From: an uncultured Duodenibacillus sp.
GTDB taxonomy: Bacteria; Pseudomonadota; Gammaproteobacteria; Burkholderiales; Burkholderiaceae_F
NCBI GenBank assembly: GCA_944390745.1
Contig: CALXQK010000020.1
Coordinates: 1 to 64,000 of the forward strand
Reading direction: 5' to 3'
DNA length: 64,000 nt
Below, piece after piece: positions 51,612 through 60,841 of this stretch; positions within the stretch are counted from its first letter, which is position 1, and the number at the start of each line of letters is the position of its first letter. The notes below the pieces were generated by a model, which worked only from the letters and a program-made list of their open reading frames with translations, had not been told where the DNA came from and searched no databases. The position numbers and the translations under genes are program-made.

Positions 51612-54320
51612 TCAGAATTCGTCCTTTTGAATCTCCTGCGCCTTTTGCTGCAGGTCGTAGATGAGGGCAAGCGCCTGGCGCGGGGTGAGCGCATCGGCGT
51701 CGATTTCAGCCACCGACTCAACGAAGTCTGAAAGCGCCGGGTCAACGCGCGCGGCCGCAGGCGCCTCAGCCGGCTCGAAGGAGGCCCTCCCAGGGGCGGA
51801 TTCGCCGCCAGAGGCAAAGAGATCAAGCTGCGGGCCGCTTGCGAGCGCCCGGTTTTCAAGCTCTGCGAGATAGCCCCTGGCGCGGCGGATGACGCGCGGC
51901 GGGACGCCAGCGAGGTTGGCCACGGCAATGCCGTAGGACTGGCTTGCCGGGCCGTCGGAAATGTCGTGCAGAAACACGATGCCCTTCTTGGTCTCCTCGG
52001 CGCGCACGTGCACGTTGGCCGCCTCGGGGCATTCGCTTGCCAGCTGCGTGAGCTCAAAGTAGTGCGTGGCAAAAAGCGTCCAGCTGCGGATGTTCTCCAC
52101 GAGCTCGCGGGCGATGGCCGCGGCCAGGCTCAGGCCGTCGAAGGTTGAGGTGCCGCGTCCGATCTCGTCCATCAGCACGAGCGAACTGTCGGTGGCGCGC
52201 TGCAGAATCGCCGCCGCCTCGGTCATCTCCACCATGAAGGTTGAGCGGCCGCGCGCCAGATCGTCCGAGGCGCCGATGCGCGTGAGGATCTTGTCCACGG
52301 GCCCGAGCCTGGCGCTTGAGGCGGGCACGTAGGAGCCCGCGTAGGCCAGAAGCGCAATGAGCGCCACCGAGCGCATGTAGGTGGACTTGCCGCCCATGTT
52401 GGGGCCGGTGATCACAAGAAGCCTGCGGCCGGGCACGAGCCGGCAGTCGTTGGGCACGTAGTGCTCGAGCATGTGCTCGACCACGGGATGGCGCGCGGCG
52501 GCAAGCTCGATTCCCGGCGCGTCGTCCAGAACCGGACGGCACCAGCCGGCCCCCTCGGCGTGCCGCGCAAAGGTTTCAAGCACGTCGAAGGCGGCTGCGG
52601 CGGCCGCCGCCTGCATCAGGGGCTGGACATGGGCCGAGGCGCGCTCCAGCAGCGCATCCCACAGCGAGCGCTCAAGCTGCTGGCAGCGCTCCTTGGCCGA
52701 AAGCGCCTTGTCCTCGAACTCCTTGAGCTCGGGCGTGGTGAAGCGCTCGACGTTTTTGAGCGTCTGCCTGCGGCGGTAGCGCTCAGGAACGGCGGCGGCC
52801 TGTCCGCGGGGCACCTCGATGTAGTAGCCCGAGACGCGGTTGAATTCCACGCGCAGCGTGCTGATGCCGGTGGACTGGCGCTCACGCGCCTCAAGCTCCA
52901 TCAGAAAGCTGCCGGCATTGTCGCGAAGGCCGCGCAGCTGCGCGAGCTCCTCGCTGGCCTCGCTGCGGATGACCTCGCCCTCGCGCAGCAGCACGGCGGG
53001 CTCGTCAAGAAGCGTTCTGGAGAGATCCTCAAAGAGCGCCCGGTCAACGACAAGATCGCCCCTGCAGCGCGCCAGAAGCCCGTCGTCAAAGGCGCCGAGC
53101 GCCCCGGCAAGGGCTTCAAGCCTTGGCAGCGCATCGCGCAGCGCCGCAAGCTCCTTGGGGCGGATGCTGCGAAGCGCAAGCCGTCCGGCGATGCGCTCGA
53201 TGTCGGGCAGCTCGCCGGCGGCCCGGGCCGCGCGCTCGCGCCCCTCAGGGTCGGCAAGAAGGGCGGCCACCGCCGCATGCCGCTCGCGGGCGCGGGCGGC
53301 CTCCCGGAGGGGATTGTGCAGCCAGCGGCGCAGCGTGCGGCTTCCCATGGACGTGCGGCAGGAGTCGAGCACCGAAAAAAGGGTCGGGCCGTCGTCGCCT
53401 CGAAGCGTGTCGCTGATTTCGAGATTGCGCCGCGTGGCGGCGTCAAGCTCAATGAAGCTCGAGTCGCTTTCAAGCTTCAGGGGGCGGATGTAGGGCAGCG
53501 CCTCGCGCTGCGTCTGCTCAACGTACCCCAGGATGGCATTGACGGCCTTGAGTACCCCGGGCTCATCCTCAAGCCCGCGCACCACGAGTCCCTCAAGCCC
53601 GAAGCGCTCGCGCAGCTCCTGGGCGCCCTTTTGCGCGTCAAAGTGCCAGTCGGGAAGCGTTGTGACGGTGGGCTCCACCTCCGCGCCCAGGCCGTCGCGA
53701 AAGCTTTCGGGCACGAGAAGCTCGCTCGGCCGGATGCGGGCGAGCTCCTCGGCAAGCGTGCGGCCCGTGAGCCGCACGGCGCGAAACTCGCCGCTTGAAA
53801 GCGTGATCCACACGAGCGCCGCCGCAGACTTGCGGCCGGCCGCAGGCGCCCAGGCCGCCAGAACCGAGTCCTCCTTCTCGCTTAAAAGCGAGTTGTCGGT
53901 GAGGGTGCCCGGCGTGACGATGCGCACGATGCGCCGCTGCATCATTCCGCGCGGCGCAACGGCGTCGCCCACCTGCTCGCAGATGGCCACCGACACGCCG
54001 CAGCGCACGAGCCGCGCCAGATACTGGTCGAGCGAGGCCGCGGGCACCCCGGCCATCGGGATGGGGTTGCCGCTGCTGTCCTTGCCGCGGCGCGTGAGCG
54101 TCAGCCCCAGAAGCTTGTTGATGCGCACGGCATCTTCAAAAAACGTCTCGTAGAAGTCTCCGAGCCGGTACAAAAGCAGCACGCCCGGGTTTTCATCCCG
54201 AAGCGTCAGGTACTGGCGCATCACGGGCGTGTGCTCGGCGTAGAGCTCCTGCCGGGGATCTGCGGCAGCGTCCGCAGCGGCGGGGGAGGGGTTTCTGGAA
54301 AGCGTCTTGCTGTCAGCCAT
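51612..54320 (-). CDS. mutS: DNA mismatch repair protein MutS
   Basis: 902 residues. The mismatch-wedging F-x-E is in RLGDFYETFFEDA (Phe56, Glu58). The ATPase has GPNMGGKSTYMR, TFMVEMTEAAAIL, LMDEIGRGTSTFDG and TLFATHYFEL. A C-terminal dimerisation tail ends with YDLQQKAQEIQ. It pairs with the endonuclease-type MutL at 33089-35143. The start at 54320 gives about 22 poorly conserved residues before the mismatch domain. Repair status would influence slippage rates at the homopolymer tracts seen in this window. Confidence 0.95.
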   Translation of the reverse strand: MADSKTLSRNPSPAAADAAADPRQELYAEHTPVMRQYLTLRDENPGVLLLYRLGDFYETFFEDAVRINKLLGLTLTRRGKDSSGNPIPMAGVPAASLDQYLARLVRCGVSVAICEQVGDAVAPRGMMQRRIVRIVTPGTLTDNSLLSEKEDSVLAAWAPAAGRKSAAALVWITLSSGEFRAVRLTGRTLAEELARIRPSELLVPESFRDGLGAEVEPTVTTLPDWHFDAQKGAQELRERFGLEGLVVRGLEDEPGVLKAVNAILGYVEQTQREALPYIRPLKLESDSSFIELDAATRRNLEISDTLRGDDGPTLFSVLDSCRTSMGSRTLRRWLHNPLREAARARERHAAVAALLADPEGRERAARAAGELPDIERIAGRLALRSIRPKELAALRDALPRLEALAGALGAFDDGLLARCRGDLVVDRALFEDLSRTLLDEPAVLLREGEVIRSEASEELAQLRGLRDNAGSFLMELEARERQSTGISTLRVEFNRVSGYYIEVPRGQAAAVPERYRRRQTLKNVERFTTPELKEFEDKALSAKERCQQLERSLWDALLERASAHVQPLMQAAAAAAAFDVLETFARHAEGAGWCRPVLDDAPGIELAAARHPVVEHMLEHYVPNDCRLVPGRRLLVITGPNMGGKSTYMRSVALIALLAYAGSYVPASSARLGPVDKILTRIGASDDLARGRSTFMVEMTEAAAILQRATDSSLVLMDEIGRGTSTFDGLSLAAAIARELVENIRSWTLFATHYFELTQLASECPEAANVHVRAEETKKGIVFLHDISDGPASQSYGIAVANLAGVPPRVIRRARGYLAELENRALASGPQLDLFASGGESAPGRASFEPAEAPAAARVDPALSDFVESVAEIDADALTPRQALALIYDLQQKAQEIQKDEF

Positions 54321-54511
54321 GGGTTGAAAAAAGGGCGGGCCGTTGATCCGGCTGCAGCCCGCGCGCAGCTGGGAAGGTCGTGTTGGGTCAAAGGGTTGGG
54401 GTCTGCGCCCGGGGGCGCGGCGCCTGGCATGTTCCGGCGCCGGCAGGCGGGGCGGGAAGGCCCGGGGCGCGCTCAATGCCGGCGCATCCCGAACCTCCTG
54501 CGGCAGGGGTC

Positions 54512-55309
54512 TCAGAGCGCGGGGCCGGCGTCGGAGACCTTGAAGAGCAGCGACGAGAAGATCTTGGGCGTGCCCGAGCAGATGCCGCCCGTCTCGAGAT
54601 ATTTTTCCTCGCCCTCAAGGTCGGTCACAAGGCCGCCAGCCTCGAGCACGAGCAGGGCGCCTGCGGCAATGTCCCAGCAGCTCAGGCCCTTTTCCCAGTA
54701 GCCGTCAAGCCGCCCGCAGGCGACGTAGGCCAGATCAAGCGCCGCCGACCCCGCGCGGCGCAGGCCGGCCGCCGAGCGCGCCACGCGCTCGAGCTTGGGC
54801 AGAAAGCCCGCGTAGTCGTCGTTGCGGCGGAAGGGAAAGCCCGTGCCGATGAGCGCGTGCGAGAAGTCCGTGCGGCCCGAGACGCGGATGCGGCGGTTGT
54901 TGAGGAAGGCGCCGCGGCTGCGCTCGGCCGTAAAGAGTTCGTTCTTTGCCGGATCGTAGACGACGGCGGCCATCACGCGCCCGCCCACGGCGTAGGCGAT
55001 GCTCACGGCGTAGTGCGGAAAGCCGTGCAGAAAGTTCGTGGTGCCGTCAAGCGGATCGATGATCCAGGCCGACTTCGCGTCGGCCGCAAAGCGCGCGCCG
55101 TCCTCTTCGGCGATGATGAGATCCTTCGGGAAATAGTGCCCGATGATGCCCTTGATGATGTCCTGGCTCGTCGTGTCGACGCGGCTGACGAAGTCAAAGG
55201 GCGCCTTTTCCTGAACCTCAATGGCGTTCAGATTGAGGCTTTCGCGGTTGATCATGTTGCCGGCGCGGCGGGCGGCCTGAATCGCCACTTCGAGTTGAGC
55301 GGATGCCAT
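54512..55309 (-). CDS. suhB: Inositol-1-monophosphatase family protein SuhB
   Basis: 265 residues. Metal-binding motifs are EEDGA, WIIDPLDGTTNFLHG and LSCWDIAAGALLVLEAGG. SuhB also acts with Nus factors in rRNA antitermination in E. coli. The start at 55309 (MASAQLEVAIQAAR) fits the family. It diverges from trmJ, an arrangement common in proteobacteria. Confidence 0.92.
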   Translation of the reverse strand: MASAQLEVAIQAARRAGNMINRESLNLNAIEVQEKAPFDFVSRVDTTSQDIIKGIIGHYFPKDLIIAEEDGARFAADAKSAWIIDPLDGTTNFLHGFPHYAVSIAYAVGGRVMAAVVYDPAKNELFTAERSRGAFLNNRRIRVSGRTDFSHALIGTGFPFRRNDDYAGFLPKLERVARSAAGLRRAGSAALDLAYVACGRLDGYWEKGLSCWDIAAGALLVLEAGGLVTDLEGEEKYLETGGICSGTPKIFSSLLFKVSDAGPAL

Positions 55310-55632
55310 GGTGCGTCTCGAAAAAGAAGTCTTCAAGAAAGGATGAGTTGTTGAAAGGCCGGCGTTGCGGGAGAAAAGAGGCGCCGCAGGGCAGACTCAG
55401 GGACGCTGTCCGCACGCCCCGCCTTGCGCAGCCCGGCCGGGGCAGGCAGGCTAAAATTCCCGCGGCCCCATTGAAATGCAAACAATCATTTTAGACGATC
55501 CTCTCTTTTTGAAGAAGAAGGTCGTCCCTGCGCACGGCGCGGCAGCGCCGGTTTTCGCGGATGCCGCAGCCCTCGAGCGCACGCATTCGCCCTGGGATCC
55601 CTCAACGACCACTCGCCTTTTTTTATCTGCCT

Positions 55633-56481
55633 GTGAACACCGCTCTTTCTCCGCTTGCCCAGCGGGTGTGCTTCGTGCTCGTTGAGCCCAGCCACCCGGG
55701 CAACATCGGCTCGGCCGCGCGCGCCGTCAAGACGATGGGCTTTACCGACCTGCGCGTGGTGGCGCCCCGGGTGCCCGGCTATCGCACGCATCCCGATGCC
55801 GTCGCCCTGTCGACCACCTCGGTCGACGTGCTCGAGCGCTCGTGCGACTTTGCAACGCTCACCGAGGCCCTCGAGGACGCGGCGCTTGCCTTTGCCATGA
55901 CGGGCTACAGCCGCGAGTTCGGGCCGCCGCTTGAAACCATCCGCGAGAGCGCCGACCGGGCGGCGATGTGGCTTGAGACGCCTGAAAATAAGGCCATGAA
56001 GTGCGCCTTTGTCTTCGGCTGCGAGCGCTCGGGCCTCACCAACGAGGACGTCGAGCGCTGCCAGTTCTGCTCGGCCATTCCGGCCAACCCCCAGAGCCAG
56101 AGCCTGAACCTGGCGCAGTCCGTGCAAATCGCAGCCTATGAGATGCACCTGGCGCTGCTGTCGGCCGGCCACGCTGAGAGCCTTTACGCCTGGCAGGAGC
56201 GCTTTGCGCACGAGCCCGCCGCAGGCGTAGCCGCCATCGAGGGCTTTCTTGAGCACTGGCAGCAGGCGATGATCGCCTGCGGCGCGCTCAATCCGGCCGA
56301 GCCCAAGAATCTCATGGAAATGAGCCGCCGGCTCTTTTCCCGCGCCGGGCTCACGCAGCCCGAGGTCGATCTGCTGCGCGGCATCTGCGCTGCGGTGATT
56401 CTGCCGCGGCATCTGCGCGCAGGCTCCAAGAAGGGCGCCGGGAAGGGAACGGGCGGCGGCAGCCAACGCCCGCAGGACTGA
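55633..56481 (+). CDS. trmJ: tRNA (cytidine/uridine-2'-O)-methyltransferase TrmJ
   Basis: 282 residues from a GTG start at 55633. [20 protein letters not shown] is the SpoU/TrmJ N-terminal motif; [15 protein letters not shown] and [16 protein letters not shown] complete the SAM knot. It methylates position 32 of tRNAs. The GTG was chosen because homology begins nine residues later. An ATG at 55561 would add 24 residues without similarity. No clear ribosome site was seen for either. The C-terminus is lysine/glycine-rich. Confidence 0.9.
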   Translation: MNTALSPLAQRVCFVLVEPSHPGNIGSAARAVKTMGFTDLRVVAPRVPGYRTHPDAVALSTTSVDVLERSCDFATLTEALEDAALAFAMTGYSREFGPPLETIRESADRAAMWLETPENKAMKCAFVFGCERSGLTNEDVERCQFCSAIPANPQSQSLNLAQSVQIAAYEMHLALLSAGHAESLYAWQERFAHEPAAGVAAIEGFLEHWQQAMIACGALNPAEPKNLMEMSRRLFSRAGLTQPEVDLLRGICAAVILPRHLRAGSKKGAGKGTGGGSQRPQD

Positions 56482-56627
56482 GCATCCGCACAAAAAAGGG
56501 AACAAGCATCCTTCGGGCTACAATGAACCACGTCCGCGCGCCTTCGGCGGGCATCAGCCCCGCGGCAGTCTGCAGAAGGCGCGGATCAATTTTTTGCTCA
56601 CCTCATCGTCAAGAGGACAACTGCGCC

Positions 56628-57710
56628 ATGTTTGAACGTCTCAAGGAAGACATCCGCACCATCGTCGAGCGCGATCCGGCCGCACGGTCGGCCGCCGAAG
56701 TGCTCTTTTGCTATCCGGGGCTGCACGCGCTTGCGTTTCACCGCGCCGCGCACTGGTGCTGGCTGCAGGGCTGGACGGGGTTTGCGCGCTGGATCAGCCA
56801 CGTGGGACGCTTTCTGACGGGCATTGAAATCCATCCGGGCGCGCGCATCGGGCGGCGCGTCTTCATCGACCACGGCATGGGCGTGGTGATCGGCGAGACC
56901 GCAGAGGTGGGCGACGACTGCACGATCTATCACGGCGTCACGCTCGGGGGCCTCAACCTCGGCCGCGGCGTCAAGCGCCACCCGACGATCGGCCGCGGCG
57001 TGGTGATCGGCGCGGGCGCCCAGGTGCTCGGCAACTTCACCGTGGGCGACAACGCCCGCATCGGAAGCAATGCCGTGGTGGTCAAGCCGGTGCCCGCCGA
57101 CGTCACGGTTGTGGGCGTGCCCGCGCGCGCCGCACACGAGTCCGAACGCCAGAAGGCCGAGGCGCACGGCAGCTTCAAGGCCTATGCCGTGGTGCAGGGC
57201 GAGGACGATCCCTACGCCGTGCGCATTGCCAGACTCGAGCGGATCCTCGAGCGCCAGCGTGCGGTCATTGAGAACCTCCAGCAGGCGCTTGCGGGCGAAC
57301 ACCCCGAGATCGCTGCATTTCAAAAGGCGCTCGAAAAAGAGCAGGCCCGCGAGGAGCGCGAGGCGGCCCAGGCCCTCGAACCCCAGGGCGGCGCCGCGCA
57401 AAAATCCCGGGATGAGGAACCTGCGCGCGCCGGGCGCCCGGCGCGGCCGCGCCGCAGAACCCGCACGCGCAAGACGGCCGCAAAGTCGGCGCTGACCTCG
57501 GCGCAGACGGTGCAGAAGCCGTCAAGGACAACGCCCAAAAAGACTTTGGAAAAGCCGCAGCAGGCTCCATCAGGGGACCTGGCGCAGAGCGCCCTCGCGG
57601 ACAGCGCTGCGGCCCCGGCATCAACGACGCCTTCCGCCCCGCAGAAGGCAGAGCCGGGCAGCCCCGCCCAGCCTGCAGGCGACGCAGGGACGGGCGGAAA
57701 GTCTGAGTAA
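56628..57710 (+). CDS. cysE: Serine O-acetyltransferase with a long basic C-terminal extension
   Basis: 360 residues. The catalytic part (1 to about 180) is the short EpsC-type CysE ([20 protein letters not shown]) with hexapeptide repeats, [17 protein letters not shown] and YHGVTLGG. It makes O-acetylserine for cysteine synthesis. After a predicted coiled coil ([20 protein letters not shown]) comes a tail of about 140 residues rich in Ala, Pro, Lys and Arg, not found in usual CysE. AGAGGA lies before the ATG at 56628. It follows trmJ, as in many proteobacteria, but iscR does not follow. Confidence 0.92.
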   Translation: MFERLKEDIRTIVERDPAARSAAEVLFCYPGLHALAFHRAAHWCWLQGWTGFARWISHVGRFLTGIEIHPGARIGRRVFIDHGMGVVIGETAEVGDDCTIYHGVTLGGLNLGRGVKRHPTIGRGVVIGAGAQVLGNFTVGDNARIGSNAVVVKPVPADVTVVGVPARAAHESERQKAEAHGSFKAYAVVQGEDDPYAVRIARLERILERQRAVIENLQQALAGEHPEIAAFQKALEKEQAREEREAAQALEPQGGAAQKSRDEEPARAGRPARPRRRTRTRKTAAKSALTSAQTVQKPSRTTPKKTLEKPQQAPSGDLAQSALADSAAAPASTTPSAPQKAEPGSPAQPAGDAGTGGKSE

Positions 57711-57752
57711 GACAGGCGCCGCTAAAACCATCCTGCCCAAAGACGCTGAAGG

Positions 57753-57776
57753 ACCGCCCGCAAGGGCGGTTTTTCT
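57753..57776 (+). terminator. Terminator after cysE
   Basis: ACCGCCC-GCAA-GGGCGGT followed by TTTTTCTT. The group II intron remnant begins about five bases after the T-run, a typical position for introns that target terminators. Confidence 0.85.
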
Positions 57777-57780
57777 TGGC

Positions 57781-58614
57781 GTGCCCGGCATGGGCACGTT
57801 CCAATGGGTGAAAGTTTCCGGGGGAGCCGGCAGCGGCAGCTCCATGGCCACGAGCAAGGCGTGCGCCGCGAGGCCGCAGGCTGAAGGAGGCTGCAGGCAA
57901 ACCCGAGCTGATGAACAAGAACCGTAAATGAGGCAGCTGCATGAGGGGAAAGAGCGTGCTCCTACCCGAGAAGATCTCACGGACGCCGCCCCAAACGGGG
58001 CGACGGAGCTAGGCTCGCCGTGAGAAGTCAGCAGAGGCCGCAGTACCGGGCGGGATGGTGCCCGGGAAGGGCCGAAATCAATAACAGGAGGCGTCCGACG
58101 CAGCCGACGACCAGACAGCCGCTGAAAATCTGATTGAGAAGCCCGAAGCGGGAAGTCCGGCGGAACCGGAAGGAAACGGAGGGCAGCGGTGGGTCGAAGG
58201 ACGAGGAGGAACAAACGCCGCCGCAAGCAAAGGCAGCCAATGGTCACACTGAAAGCCGATCCTAGATCGGAGCAGCCTGCCCCGAGCCTGCAAGCAGGTC
58301 AAGGCAAACAAAGGCGGCCCGGGAGTCGATGGCATGACCGCGGACGAACTCTTTGGCTGGCTGCGCGCGCACTCCGTCGAGATGGTGGATGCCGTCAGGG
58401 CGGGGAAATGCAATCCCCAGCCCGTACGTCGAGTCACGATCCCAAAGGAGGAGAAAGGCAGGCATGCCGCTCTCCGAAATCTGGGATGGACGTGCCTGGG
58501 AGATGTCTGCAAACAGAGCCTCTCCGACGGTTATTGACAACCGACCACTGCGGATCCGCGCGGTGGGTGGTCAGAAAGGGGCTGAGGGTCGAAAGTCCTC
58601 ACCCCCTATCCGAT
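57781..58614 (+). mobile_element. Group II intron remnant with most of the reverse transcriptase deleted
   Basis: RNA-domain hallmarks appear in order. First is GTGCCCGG at the 5' end (57781), then GGGTGAAAGTTTCC, AGGCTGAAGGAGGCTGCAGG (about 57871-57900), CTACCCGAGAAGATCTCACGG, and GCCGTGAGAAGTCAGCAGAGG (about 58017-58037). A short reverse-transcriptase N-terminal fragment follows. Last is a domain V/VI-like end with GGTGGGTGGTCAGAAAGGGG and CCCCCTATCCGAT at about 58614. Intact introns of this type are 2 kb or more; this one is about 834 bases. It cannot encode its own mobility. Both boundaries are estimates. Confidence 0.65.
58283..58537 (+). pseudogene. Internally deleted intron-encoded reverse transcriptase
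   Basis: The frame reads RACKQVKANKGGPGVDGMTADELFGWLRAH and then NPQPVRRVTIPKEE, the N-terminal RT-0/RT-1 blocks of group II intron proteins. The next blocks (catalytic YADD, maturase X, endonuclease) are missing and the frame soon stops at 58537. The protein is dead, although domain V appears retained downstream. Confidence 0.7.
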
Positions 58615-58872
58615 TGACACCGATTGACCGTGAAGGTTTATTGAATGCGAGCCGCCTTCAACGCAAGACCGCGCGAAGTTCCTGCTTCCGGGCGCGGGAA
58701 AGCTGCGGCAGGCAGAGCTTGCACGCGCCGCATGGAATAAACCAGGCGCCGCAGCCTGAATCAAGGCTCCGACCGAGGCTTCAAAGTTTTGGGAATTGAA
58801 AAGTTTTCGGCGAAAGCCGAAATTCAGGCCCCAGGCGAAAGCTCCCTTGAGCAGAAGGACGGGTTGAAAAAC

Positions 58873-58913
58873 GACGAAAGCCCAGTGTAGCCGCACTGAG
58901 CTTCGTCATTTTT
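58873..58913 (+). terminator. Hairpin with T-run downstream of the intron remnant
   Basis: GACGAAAGCCCAGTG (58873-58887) pairs with CACTGAGCTTCGTC (58894-58907) with one mismatch, followed by ATTTTT. No intact gene precedes it; it may have served a lost gene. Between 58615 and 58872 nothing recognisable is coded. Confidence 0.55.
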
Positions 58914-59046
58914 GATGGAGTTTCAGATGCCAACACATCAAAGTCTCTCATGGAAGATTATGCCGGAATCCTTCCTTCCGGGCCAGGGCAGAGCCAGAAA
59001 GCTTTGTGCGGCGTTTCCCTTCAAAACTGCGTCAAATGCGAAGAAA

Positions 59047-59076
59047 GCCCGGCAGCCGAGGGCAGACCGGGCTTTC
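59047..59076 (-). repeat. 30-bp repeat acting as flavoprotein terminator (copy 1)
   Basis: GCCCGGCAGCCGAGGGCAGA followed by CCGGGCTTTC. It forms a CCCGG/CCGGG hairpin just after the stop at 59084 on the minus strand. It is 29/30 identical to 60748-60777, in the same orientation. Confidence 0.7.
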
Positions 59077-59083
59077 AAGGTCT

Positions 59084-60559
59084 TTACACGCCCTGCGCCG
59101 CATTGGCTCCTGCGATGCGTCCAAAGACGTGGATGTCGAGTACGGCATTTCCACCGACGCGGTTGGAGCCGTGAATGCCGCCCGTGACCTCGCCTGCGGC
59201 ATAAAGCCCGGGGATGACCTTGGCGTCAAGATCAAGAACACGCGCTTTCGTGTCGATGCGGACGCCGCCCATTGTGTGATGCACGGCCATGGCGGAGTAG
59301 GCTCCCCAAAACGGTCCCTTAAGCAGCTTGTGCGTGAGCATGGCCGGCTTGCGTCCGAATTGAGGATCCTTCTTATCGTCGACGCACTTGTTGAAGGCAT
59401 CAACTGTTTCCTGCAGAGCCTTCGGGTCGATCTTCATCTGCCGCGCGAGGTCGGCAAGCGTTTCGCCCTTGAAGCTGTCGCCGGTTTCAAGCCCGCGTAT
59501 GGCATCGTTCTGGGCGGCCTTGGGGTTGGCGGCAAAGCCGTCGGCGTCGACGATCACGTAACCGTACTTTTCCGGGAGGTTCAGGACGGCGTCGCGAAGC
59601 ACGTCGCGGCGCTGATCCTCGGCTACAAAACGCTTGCCGCGCTGGTCGACGTAGATGTAACGCTCGACCACAAGGTGCAGGGACTGCCGGATGCCCTTGG
59701 TGCGGCCGGGCGCAAGACCTGGATTGCACTGAATGTAGTCAGTGCCGATGAGCATGGCTCCGGCGGCATTGGCCGCAAGCATCACCTCGCCCGTGGAGCA
59801 GGCAGGATTGTTGGTTGTGTTGAGCGTGAGCAGACGCGGGTCGTACGCGGCGCGCAGCTGCGGGTTTGCTGCGTAACCGCCCGCGGCAAGTACGACGCCC
59901 CTGGCGGCACGCACAAAAATGCTCTTGCCGTCCTTGACGGCCTCAACGCCGAGCACACGGCCCTCCTGACCATTTTCGCGAATGATGCGCTTCATCTTCG
60001 TGTTCATCAGGAACGTCACGCCGAGCTCGTCGCACTTTTTCTTGAGCACCTCAATATAGCCAGCACCCTTGGCCTTGCTTGCCAGGTGGCTGCGCGGATG
60101 CAGGGCGCCGTAGGCCTGGTCGATGCGGCTGTCGAATTTCATGCCGAGAGACTCAAGCCAGTGCAGCGTCGGAAGCCCCTGTTCGCAGAGAATGCGCACG
60201 AGCTTGGGGTCGGCGCGGTTGTCGCCGGCGTCAAGCGTCTGCTTGATATGCAGCTCCACGCTGTCCTTGATGCCCAGCGGCTGCTGGCGCTCAGGGTCTG
60301 CGCAGTTGTAGTAGCCAGAGCAGAGCATGGTGTTGCCGCCGACAAAGGCAAGCTTTTCCATGACTGCAACCCTGGCTTTCCCCTGCGCGGCAGAAACGGC
60401 CGCCGCAAGACCGGCACCGCCTGAGCCGACAACGAGAACGTCGGTCTCAACATCCCATTTGGCGGGTTTGGAGCACACATCCGCTGCCTGAGCGCTGATC
60501 GCGGCGCCGGCAAATCCGGCGGCAACGGCTGACTGTAGAAACTGTCTGCGATTGGTCAT
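59084..60559 (-). CDS. Tat-exported FAD-dependent reductase (fumarate reductase-like)
   Basis: 491 residues. MTNRRQFLQSAVAAGFAGAA is a twin-arginine signal ending near AQA. The FAD motif is DVLVVGSGGAGLAAAVSAA. Active-site regions of the fumarate reductase family are intact: GKRFVAEDQRRD (catalytic Arg loop), HHTMGGVRIDTKA and GGIHGSNRVGGNA. No heme or FMN domain is present, so an outside donor is required; no cytochrome gene is adjacent. AAGGAG before the ATG fixes the start. The substrate is unknown within the fumarate/urocanate/other enoate group. Confidence 0.85.
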   Translation of the reverse strand: MTNRRQFLQSAVAAGFAGAAISAQAADVCSKPAKWDVETDVLVVGSGGAGLAAAVSAAQGKARVAVMEKLAFVGGNTMLCSGYYNCADPERQQPLGIKDSVELHIKQTLDAGDNRADPKLVRILCEQGLPTLHWLESLGMKFDSRIDQAYGALHPRSHLASKAKGAGYIEVLKKKCDELGVTFLMNTKMKRIIRENGQEGRVLGVEAVKDGKSIFVRAARGVVLAAGGYAANPQLRAAYDPRLLTLNTTNNPACSTGEVMLAANAAGAMLIGTDYIQCNPGLAPGRTKGIRQSLHLVVERYIYVDQRGKRFVAEDQRRDVLRDAVLNLPEKYGYVIVDADGFAANPKAAQNDAIRGLETGDSFKGETLADLARQMKIDPKALQETVDAFNKCVDDKKDPQFGRKPAMLTHKLLKGPFWGAYSAMAVHHTMGGVRIDTKARVLDLDAKVIPGLYAAGEVTGGIHGSNRVGGNAVLDIHVFGRIAGANAAQGV

Positions 60560-60747
60560 AAAACTCTCCTTGCATCAAGAGAATAAGGATCGTTCAAGAC
60601 CATGATAAAGAGTTTGCGCGTCCTGTCTGAGCAAAACAACAAGGAAAAAACCCGAACCGGCAGGGATATCCCGGAGATGCCTCGAAAAAAAGATTTTTCG
60701 AAAGCTCTGGCCGACTGTTGTCCGCGGCGCATCAATGATGCAAAAAT

Positions 60748-60777
60748 GCCCGGCTGCCGAGGGCAGACCGGGCTTTC
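60748..60777 (-). repeat. 30-bp repeat acting as ilvE terminator (copy 2)
   Basis: GCCCGGCTGCCGAGGGCAGA followed by CCGGGCTTTC. On the minus strand GCCCGG...CCGGGC is followed by ATTTTTG, a terminator 65 bases after the ilvE stop. It nearly duplicates copy 1, 1701 bases away. Confidence 0.7.
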
Positions 60778-60841
60778 GATTCTTCTGCCGTTTGTCAGGC
60801 GGCCGCGCAGGCCAATCGCGGGCCGCCGTCGGGCAGGGCAA

